From Warburgia ugandensis (lineage: Eukaryota > Streptophyta > Magnoliopsida > Canellales > Canellaceae), in contig CP141137.1 of assembly GCA_035236585.1 (NCBI GenBank), positions 8,572,327 through 8,636,326 of the forward strand: DNA of 64,000 nucleotides, in the 5' to 3' direction. How positions within the stretch are numbered: the first letter of the stretch is position 1; every line of letters begins with the position of its first letter. Below are positions 22,039-31,800 of this stretch, piece by piece. Under the pieces are notes generated by a model. It searched no databases. It had not been told where the DNA came from and saw only the letters and a program-made list of their open reading frames with translations. Position numbers and translations under genes: made by a program.

Positions 22039-23326
22039 TTGTTGTATTAAATCTTGGTGCTCATCCAAAATGCTCCAAAATATACAGGGCGCTTGATTAG
22101 GCTGACATTTGAGTTGCCTTCAGTTGACAATGCTCGTAAGTCGTAATGAAGATAACCCCCTTGAGTAGCCAAAACGTCAGCCTGATATTGTAGTCTTTTG
22201 GTCGGAGTCAAGAACCATCCTTTCGGTCAGAGAATGATTAAGAGTCAAAGTTATGATAATATGAGTATGGTTTCACAGGATTCAGCCAATTGTGTTGATC
22301 GTGGGATATCAATGAGAAATAGGAATTAGTGTTATCAAAGGATTTTCTGCACTTATTTCTATTATGGAATGAGTCAATCATCCACTTTGGTACCCTCGGT
22401 GAAGGTGAAGTTTGGAGATAGAACAATTCCTTTTGTCATATATCCTTGATTGATGCAGTCTCAGATGCTTCAATTGTTGATTCTTGTATTGAGCCAAAGG
22501 TTACACCTATAGGTTCTATATTGTGGGTCAATCTTATTCCACTAGGACCAATAGGAGGCATAGAGGAAGAAGCACTACATCTTGGATCAACAATACAAAA
22601 TCTTTATTATAAATGACCCCTTTTCCTTATTGAGATCAGGACTAAGAAGAGTGGTTGGGATGATTTTCTATCCACGTTAACCCTGAACTTGTCCAAGCAA
22701 ATATGAAAAGAGAAACCAATGCAAATAAAATGAATTAATCAATAGTGAAAGTGCCAAGGTCACACAATGGAAGAATCCGTTGCCTCATTAAAAGGAAGTT
22801 TTTTCAATCAAATAAAGCAAGCTCTATCGATAATTTGTGATGGATTAAAAATGATATTGCACAAATAAAACAAGTTAGAATTAGAAGCAAATGAGAAGAC
22901 AAACGACATACTGAGAATGCCTCAAAGTGAGGTATCAATCTAGCTATCCAGTCATGCCTAGGTATATTTTCTACAAGATCCCTGCCATTCATCTTGTTCA
23001 CCACCCTCCTTTAGATAGACTACGGCCAAAAATCCGTGTCCCTTGGAGGATCATAACCCATGTTTATGGTAAATCACAACTATCGATTCTAAAACTAAAA
23101 AGAAAAGTGAGTTTACATCATTTGATAGGGATGATTTTTCGTGGGTAGACCAAACAAGGAATGGCCGACCTCTAATGGGATAAGGCTTTGATGATGACGA
23201 TGCGACTAAACAAGGGTGGGTAAACAAGATGATGGCAGCATCTTCCAGAAAATGCTTGCCTCAGTTTATGTAGTCAACCTAACAACCAGTTACACAACTA
23301 AAATTTAAAAGCTTGCAAAAGGACAG
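22039..23326. other. Intergenic DNA, no gene; tiny RTE tail
   Basis: No convincing coding sequence. At about 23162-23204 the plus strand carries the RTE 3' end (GGCCGACCTCTAATGGGATA followed by AGGCTTTGATGATGACGATG). This is an extremely truncated LINE insertion, or the last remains of one. Confidence 0.6.
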
Positions 23327-23503
23327 GGCAGCCCAGGTGTTCGAAGCTCTTGCCTATGTGGGGTTCGGGGAAGGGGCAGGCTACGTTGGCTTAAAGTAGG
23401 CAGCTTTATCTTGCATTTTTGCAAAAGGCTGATTCCACGCCTTGAACCCGTGACATCTAGGTCACATGATGACAACTTTTACGGTTGCACCAAGACTCTG
23501 TTT
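23327..23503 (-). repeat. Au SINE, nearly full length
   Basis: The minus-strand copy starts (left) at AGGGCAGCCCAGGTGTTCGA, includes GCCTTGAACCCGTGACATCT and ends near CACCAAGACTC. It is more diverged than the copy at 478-657. No target duplication could be fixed. Confidence 0.88.
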
Positions 23504-23835
23504 TTCAACAAATCTGAAATAAACTTCCTCAAGACACCCTTCTCTAGTTTGTGCAGAAGCCCCTTTCCAAAACACTAAGTCAGCAACCACAAATTAATTG
23601 ATCCAATCTTTAATCTTGCTAATTGACTTTATATCAATGCATTGGCATGCTCCCAAGTGGCATGACTACAAACAAAATAGTGTTTACTCTAAGTTGGGAG
23701 CAAGGAATGGTGGTTTTTCTTTCTACATGATTTTTACTGTCCAGGTAAAACATATTTAAGTCAATCAGCAGTCACTCATATCTTGGCATCTATCTTGCAA
23801 TATGCTTGGTCCAGGTTTGAATTTCCTTTTTCTCC
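23504..23835. other. Spacer between SINE copies, no gene
   Basis: No reading frame, RNA gene or repeat was recognised in this spacer. Confidence 0.5.
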
Positions 23836-24031
23836 TTAAAAGGGCAGCCCTAGTGCACAAGCTCCCACCTATGCAAGATGTAGGATTAGGTGAAGGGGCA
23901 GACCACAAGAGTCTATAGTACGTACCCTTACTTTTGCATTTTTGCAAGCGGCTATTTTCATGCATTGAACCCGTAACCTCAAGGTCACATGATGATAACT
24001 TTTACCATTGCACCAAGGCTCCCATTCTTCC
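23836..24031 (-). repeat. Au SINE, full length, with 13-bp target duplication
   Basis: The minus-strand copy runs from GGGAGCCTTGGTGCAATGGT (5' head) through the B-box region GAGGTTACGGGTTCAATGCA to the 3' GGGCTGCCC-like end. The direct repeat TTCCTTTTTCTCC flanks it at 23823-23835 and 24032-24044. Confidence 0.9.
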
Positions 24032-24284
24032 TTCCTTTTTCTCCGTGTAGGAAGCTAAATTTAGGAGAGTGTGTGAAGTGATTTGCTTTGTAATTCTTCG
24101 ACTCTAACTGAAGAGAGACACTAGTCACTTAAAAGGGAATAGGTGTATGCCGCATAGATGTCTTAGATAATAGAGAATTTGCGATCCATACTTAGAAAAG
24201 GACCCTCCCAAGGGATGGGTCGTGACATTAAATAGAATGGATAGAAATTAATTTTTTAACATATATTTTTACTTTGAAGTTGAA

Positions 24285-24398
24285 ATGACCTCTTACAAAA
24301 TACAAGACAAGGCTGCTTACTATTAACCTTTGTGGTTCACTTTTTCTCCGGACTCTACATATGTGAGAGTTTAGTGCACTGGGGCTACCCCTTTTAGC
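24285..24398 (+). repeat. Au SINE, 5'-truncated
   Basis: The plus-strand fragment holds CCTCTTACAAAATACAAGAC, ACCTTTGTGGTTCACTTTTT and the 3' end GTTTAGTGCACTGGGGCTAC. The tRNA-like head is absent. Confidence 0.8.
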
Positions 24399-25040
24399 TA
24401 TTCCCAAATATACTTCTGAATATAAGGGGAAAGCCAAATGAACTTCCACAAAGGAGTGCGCAAAAGCTCCTTTCAGATTATTAGGATTCTTTTCTGTATT
24501 TAGCAAGAAATACCATCAGATCTCAATGTTTTCCGATCCAAAGGCAATTGCGTACAGATCCTTTGTGTGACCCAAACAAGTGTTTTCCGATCTGAACATG
24601 AAACAAGGAGAAAGTAGGAGTCTATTTCTAAAGAACAAGAAAATATCTTAGCTTATAAACAAGAAAATACCCATTTAAAAAATGAAAAAAAGAAAAAGAT
24701 AAGAAAAAAAGCGATATATATTGGCAGTTGAGCACCACCTTGGCTGTTTATCTTGTATTATTTTCCTTTTCATCAAATTATATATATATAATATAGGACT
24801 GAAGTCAATCATCATTCACAAACAACTGGAAATCCCTCCTTAGGCTAGGAACTAGATTTAGGAGAGTGTGTGAAGTAATTTGCTTTGTAATTCTTCTCTT
24901 ATAACAAAAAAAAAGTCCCAGTACACGTATATATTCTTGAGCATGAGAAGAAGTCCATGCCCCATTTTTAATGCTTGGTAGAACTTTATTTTGTAAATCT
25001 AAGCCAATGTTTGAAAATGGGTTAGTTGGGTTAGAGATCA
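24399..25040. other. Intergenic DNA, no gene
   Basis: The phrase AGGAGAGTGTGTGAAGT-ATTTGCTTTGTAATTCTTC occurs at about 24062-24099 and again at 24851-24890, a small dispersed repeat related to the end of the 50.5-52.5 kb duplication units. Near 24945-24970 the words CTTGAGCATGAGAAGAAGTC resemble the ends of the TIR element family at 29.9, 46.7 and 48.3 kb. Confidence 0.45.
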
Positions 25041-25660
25041 AATTTTATGTTTATTGGATGCGTTTAGCTATGTTTTTAAGAGCATAAAATAGTGACCACC
25101 TATTTTTATTAATTTTCCCTAAAGCCAAGAAAAGTTTTCTGAAAAAATTTCATGTTCATTAGATGCTTTTAGCCTATGTTTTTAAGAGCAGAAAATAGCG
25201 ACAATCTATTTTTATTAATTTTTCAAAAGCAAAAACAAATAGTTCCTATCATTCAATTCAATTGCATTGAATGCTAATAAGTTACCAACTTTTGATACTG
25301 AGAGCATGACAAAAGGCTTAGATCTAACCAAAAAATTATCGTGTAAGAAAAAGAAAAGGCACGAACTTCTTCTTATGCTAAGAGCAGTAAGCATGCATGT
25401 CATGAGAGAAAGAAGAAGTCCATGCCTTTTCTTTTTCATGCACGATGAATTATTTTTTAATAGATCAAAGTTATTCATCATGTTATTTGTACAAAATATG
25501 GGCAACTAAGCATAAATCAATGCATTTTCTATGATCCTATATATTTACGTTGTGTCTTTGAAAATATTAATTAAAATTGATGGTTACTAATTTTTTTTAT
25601 CATAAAAATATAAACTAAAAGCATTCAATTAATGGAATTTGACCTTTAATCTACGTGAGC
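25041..25660. repeat. Foldback (inverted-repeat) element upstream of the M41-like gene
   Basis: The centre near 25395 is flanked by arms of about 250 bp. TAAGAAAAAGAAAAGGCACG then AACTTCTTCTT on the left mirrors AAGAAGAAGTCCATGCCTTT then TCTTTTTCATG on the right. Further out, GCATTGAATGCTAATAAGTT on the left mirrors the sequence around 25505-25530, and TTAGATGCTTTTAGCCTATG around 25155 mirrors AACTAAAAGCATTCAATTAA around 25615. The left arm itself starts with two tandem units of about 100 bp (25045-25110 and 25145-25220). It ends about 240 bp before the start codon of the metalloprotease gene. The arms resemble the interior of the TIR family seen at 30.3, 46.9 and 48.5 kb. Confidence 0.7.
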
Positions 25661-25894
25661 CATTCCAAATACGATGAATGGCTTAGATCTAAGGGAGGGG
25701 AATTCTTCTCTCTGAAATGGGCACGCCTACGGGCCCACGTGAGTCCGGCGTTGGGTTCTAATGGCGCGACAAAGGATAAACATGGAACGAGATACGTGTA
25801 AAAGATGGAGGGAGTGCGGTTATCAATTCTCATATTTCAAATCCACCATCAGATAACAGTTTAATCCGCATTTCCATTCCACTCTGAAGCTTTG

Positions 25895-28800
25895 ATGGCT
25901 CTCCGTTCATGTCCTCAATTGCTCCCTTCGACCTTTTCCCCTTTCAACTCCGACCTCTTCAAAAACCCACCGTTCTCGTTCTCATTCTCTTCTCCTGCAA
26001 ATCCAAACCGAAGAACCTCGAGCATAAGAAGCGTAAGAGGATGGCAAGAATACGAAGACGCAGTAAAAGAGAAAGATCTAGCTCGAGCTCTCCGCTTCTT
26101 AAAATCGATGGAATCCCTTCCCCTTCAATCTTCTTCTTCCTCACTCTCTTCAATTCCTTCTCGTAGTGACGATCTTCTCTTTTTGCCACCGGAACGAGAT
26201 TGGGAAGTGCTTGATGCTTGCTTGAACGCCGATGACATGAAACTCGTTGGAGGTGCTTATTCGTTTCTTCAGGAAAAGGGTTTTCTGCCCAATTTTGGGA
26301 AATGCAAGAATATAGGTGAATTTTCTTGTGCTTGTTCTCGTTCCTCTTGACCATTTATTTGTTTCTCTTCATTTTGACAGATTTGTTTTCAATCAACTGT
26401 TTCGGGGTCATGAAACCGCTACGATGATTTGATTTTTCTAAGAATTGTTGTTGGGTTTTGGGATTCTCTTTTAAATGTTGTAGTCATGATCTTCTTGGGT
26501 TTGGTTTTAGTTGGTGCTTCGGTGATTGTTGACCGCGGAATCACTTATTTCAGATAATTTTAGTGCTAACTTATGCTCTTTCGTTAACTGTGTGGTTAAT
26601 GGGTTTTGGATGCCTAGTGACATGCAAGTTTCTAAGCGCGTGTTGTATTGGATTCAACCGGAAATTTCTAAAGCTTTTTGCCTTTTGCATCTAGCTAACA
26701 AGTAGGTTCTTCTTGATTTTGAATTGCGTGGTTGATTGGGTTGGGGCTTCTTCCTACTCTTCTATGTTTCTATACTGTTTCTCTTTTTTATCATGTTCCA
26801 TCTTCTGTGCCTTAAAACTCCACTGATTCTCCTCCTCCATCTCTCGTCTTCTCGATATTTCTCAGCTAATGAATGCTGGAAAATATAATGCTGCCGAGTT
26901 GGATTTTTAAAAGTGTGCAAATGGAAAGCCAATAACAGCATGCTTGATAAATGGATAATTGTGGTCATTCAAGGATAAAACCTTTAAGAAAGATAACTTT
27001 TGTTCAGTTAAGGAAATAACCTGCATGAGGTAAAAGGACAAAGAATGCAATGGGATTTTGAAACAGCCAATGTTGTCTTGACAGCCTTACCACCTGTTTG
27101 GGGATTGCATTTTTATTTCATCTTTGTTTTCCCTCTTCAGTGCTACAGGGGCCAAGGGATGTGACACCAACGGTTTTGAAATCTGCAACCGGTTTGGAAG
27201 GTAAGGTTTCCCAAGATTTCTTATAAATATCTAAAATGTTAATGGCATTAACGGCAAGATGTGATGCCTTTCAACAAATTTTTGAGTCCATTTTCTTATA
27301 AGCACCACAAACCTTGAAATCAAAGTTATTGTCCATTCTGTAATTTGGTGCATAGTTTTGTCTATATATCCTTCTCAATCTGCTTAAGTCTATCATATGA
27401 CAATTTTGCAGCTTCTAAGTTTGCGCCAAAGAAATGGGGTCTTTCTGGAAGCTCTAGTGCTGCTCTAGTTGGTTTCCTTGGTGGAGTCTCCTTTTTGCTC
27501 TCCCAAGGAATTGACATCAGACCTAACCTAGCAGCTGTATTGGGCCTAGCATGGCTTGACTCAATTTTTCTTGGTGGTAGTTGTCTTGCGCAGATCTTAT
27601 GTTATTGGCCTCCATACAGGCGCAGGGTTCTTGTTCACGAGGCAGGGCATCTTCTTACTGGTAATTTCTGTTTCAGATTAAAGTGGCTTGTCCACGGATC
27701 TTTATCTATCCTACGTATCATTTTATAGAAAAACAAGATTTTCGAATTGCAATATGAGCTTCTTCCTTCAGATATATATGATTTCATTTTAACTTTCAGA
27801 AATGCAGCATTCAGTCATGAGGATTCTACTTCTCTTGAAATTCTTATATATACTTGGCATGATTTCTAGCTTTTTGAAATATCTTCTTTCTAGAATGTGT
27901 TTATAACCTTTCTTGTATTTTCGTAGACACATTAGTCCACTTAGTAACTAAATTCTTCTTTTGCCTCTTTTGCAGCTCTTGATGATATACCTTCTGTTTT
28001 CACTTTCTAATGCATTATTGTTGGATTTGCTCATGAGTTCGAACTATTTCCTCTGCTATTGCACGTGAAATGGTTTAATTTCTTTGTCTTGACTTTGCAG
28101 CATACCTTATGGGCTGCCCAATTCGTGGGGTAATTCTAGATCCAATTGTAGCAGTGCAAATGGGCATCCAAGGACAGGTACTGAAGTTTGATATGCCTCT
28201 TTTTCATCCTCCTGGGACCACTCCCCAGAATGTGTCATTTCTGCCACTAGCTTATTTATTATGTTATTGTTTTGCTAGTTTTATTTCATGGAGAAAGTAC
28301 AGTGATAGACCATTAAAAAAATAGAATGGAAAAGAGAAAGCACAGTGGCAGATATAACCTATATGTTGAGGATTTTGCAAAATTTTGTGATAGTCTTTGA
28401 ACAAAACTATCTCCGATACTTCTAATTTCTGCGTATCCTTTGGCCAGTGTGGTGGCAATACCAATATTTTTGTGGTACTTTTTAATGGATGGAATCTTTA
28501 TGCTATCATTCATTATTTTTGTATTTTAGTTAGTTTTCTTTCACATGAAAGCACAACGACAGAAATAACCGATATGTTGTGAATCTTGCAATGTTTATGT
28601 GATACTCTTAAGAACAAACGTCTCTAATACTTGTAATTTCTGTGTATCGTTTTGGCCAGTTGGGGTGGGCGTGGAGGATTGGCACAATATTTTTGGAGAA
28701 CATAGTAATATTGGCATTACTGGAGCACTAAGTAATGCATGCTAAGTTTCCAGTTTCTTAGAGAACCTAGCACAACTAACTACAAAAATCTAAAAGGGGT

Positions 28801-31800
28801 TCATCGCAATGAATTAAATTAATTAAATGAATGTGGGAAAACAGTAAATATCAAAATCAACTTTTTATAACACGTACATTCAAGCAGAACAAACATGTGA
28901 GGGGAGAACCTAGTTTGTGAGAGGGAATCATATAATTAAAATCAACTTCTCATCAGACTTGAGAAGCAACCAAAGAAAAACATGACAAGAACTACAGTTT
29001 ATGAGGTGCTAGATTTCCACTTAAGGCATATAATGAAAATAACAATAGAAAAGAACCTTGTAGGGCATGAAAATCACCTAAAAGCTAGTTTCTTGCATGA
29101 AAGAACATCAACTGAGTGTAAGATGGCACTAAAAGTGAACAAACCCTAGCGTAAAAGATTGTTAGGTCATCTTGGTTAAAGCATCTAAAGATTTTAAATT
29201 GTCAAAGACACATATTTTCCTCATAAAATTATTAAGGCATTAAATATGGACTATGGTGTCACTTGACAATTCGTCAACCATGTCTAGAGTAAGATACATC
29301 ACCTTTTTACCACATTATGGAGATTTATTTTCTCTGTGTACATCCTAGAGTATCTCCAATTCTAAGCAAGAAAACTTTGGATGAAAGTGTCCATAATAAA
29401 CACTTAAGTATGAGTTTATGAAATTCCTTTTTTCATATATTTCCCCATTGTATCTTTGGAGAACCATTCTCTTTTAAAATCTCTTGAGATACTCTGGAGA
29501 CAAGAACTTTGTGTCACTATCCATGACACATGAACAGTGTTAGGCATATAATCACTGCCTATCAGATCCTGATTGCTATTGGAAAAATATTTGATGGATA
29601 TTACTAATAATTTAGTAGCTTGTCAAGCTCTAATTGTAGAAGGATGAGAGGCTTATAGAAGAATTCAAGTAGACGTACAATCATAGATCTACCATGAGTG
29701 GAAGCTGGCCATTTTAATATGATAACTTTATATGTGAAAAGAATATGATGGTAGCAATAATTATGAATGGCTTTAATATTCTTTTGAAGTAATTAGTTGG
29801 TTCATTTGCCTTTGGAGGGAGCTAAACAATCGTGAACCAACAATTAGGAAATACCTACTAGATCTTTGTTGAGTTGATTCTTAGTTCTTGGAATTTCAAA
29901 GGGATTTTGAGGATTTGTTAAACAGTCATGGTAAAAGCAGACGCTCTTGAGCATCTGAAGAAGTAGAGATTGCCCCTAGAGCCCTTTTTGCAAGATCTAA
30001 GCTGTCCATCATGTTAGATGTACAGAAATTAGGTAACGTAAGAGAAATCTGTTGGATTAACATTCAACCTAAAAATTAAGCTGATAGGAAGTGGGCCAAC
30101 AGCATTTATAAGTCTAATACCCCCTCATATGGAAGGCTACGTTTAGGCTTTTGCATGTGGATTTGGTAAATTGGGGGTGTCAAGATTCGAACTCATGACC
30201 TTTTGGTTAGTAAGGCTCTGATACCGTGTTAGATTACCATTCAGCCTCAAAGCTTAGGCTAATAGGAAGTGATCCAACAATATTTACGTGTTTCTAACAA
30301 AATCAATTCATTTGGGTGATCCTAACCACCTGTTTTGGGTCTTTGAAAAGTAATAAAAATGGATGGTTGTGATTTTTGACCCAAAGAAACATTGTTTAAG
30401 GGCATTTGCTAGGCATGAAATTTGATCTCTAGTCTATCTAAGACATTTCAAATATGATGAATGTCTTGGATCTACAAAAATTATCACCATGATGGGAAAA
30501 AGGCCAGCATCTACTTCTTCATACACTCAAGAGTGTCTACCCCGACCTCTACTCTTTGTTAAATGGCGTAGGAGCATCCCCAAGGGTGATTTTGGATACT
30601 GCTTCAATTATGTTATTGGACGGAGGAGAGATGGTGCTTGACCCCCTTTCCATTTTGAGAATATGTTCCTTGTGACAAAAAGTTGCAGAAGCTATGATGA
30701 TGGAGTGGTGAAAGTTGAAACGACTTTGACTTGTTAGGAACCAGAGCTGGATGGGAGGAGGTTCTGCAAGAAGATTGATAGAAATGAGGAAGGAAGAGAT
30801 ATTGACAAAACCAGAGAAGCAAATAAGGTTAGGAACCAGAGCTGGATATCAAGGTTGTTTTCCTGTTATCAACTGTACATTTTTTATTACTGTTTTTCTG
30901 GCTCTAAACTCAAATAGAAGACCTTATTCAACAGCTTTTGGAAACTTGAGAGCAAAATTATGTATTTCATACAGTGGCCAGTATGAGAAGAAGGATGAAC
31001 ACCATCAGCAGCATTGTGGTTGGAGGAGAAGGAGAAACAGAGGAGATTGTGAGTATACAGAGAGCTCTATCCCAAGGAGGTTCAGATGCACCATTTTGCT
31101 GAATTTCTTGTTAGATTGTGGGTTGGTTAGAATGGGAGTTTGAGGAGGAAAACGAGGAGGAGCCAGTGTTTAGTGGATAGAAATAAAACCACAGGATAGT
31201 TTGACATTTGGATTCTACCTGGAGGCATGAGAGTGGATACAAGGTGATTGTTGGAAGTCATGGAGTTCTATTGCTCTCTAGGCTTGTCAGTCTGGCTTCA
31301 TGACACTCATCCTGAAAAAGGAGGTATTGGAGAATGAAAACATTTTTCCACTGAGTTTATTAAGCAGCTTTCTCAAGGTGCACGCAAGATCCTAGTTTTC
31401 TGACAGTTATGGGGATCACAATCTTACCTTTTCATGTGCCGTTGTAAAAGGGCCTAGATACTTGATGGGATTCTTGTAGCCCATGAATGTTCAGCATCAT
31501 GGCAAAGAAGGAAAGATCAGGATGATTATTAAGATAGCTATTAAGAGAACCTTTTAGAAAAAGCTGTTGCTAAAGAAAGGTCCCCATAAATATCAATTTT
31601 CTTATTTTTAGTTCCGTTTACCAGGAGGTTTACCAGGAGAGAGTCTTGGGAGAAAGTGGGAGATCTGTGAAGGCAAATATTCGGAATGAAAGAAGACAAA
31701 ATGAAAGCCATTCTCACCTCAAAGATAAAGCTCAACTTCTCTAAATGTTCTCTTTGAAACTTAGGACTTGAGGTATTGGAAGTAATAGTTCGAAATGTGA

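Noticed and set aside
25959-26354. 131-codon minus-strand frame
   Set aside because: It is an antisense shadow of exon 1 of the M41-like gene.
30751-31143. 130-codon plus-strand frame in intron 4
   Set aside because: There is no family match, no splice sites connect it to neighbouring exons, and it lies in probable old repeat sequence.
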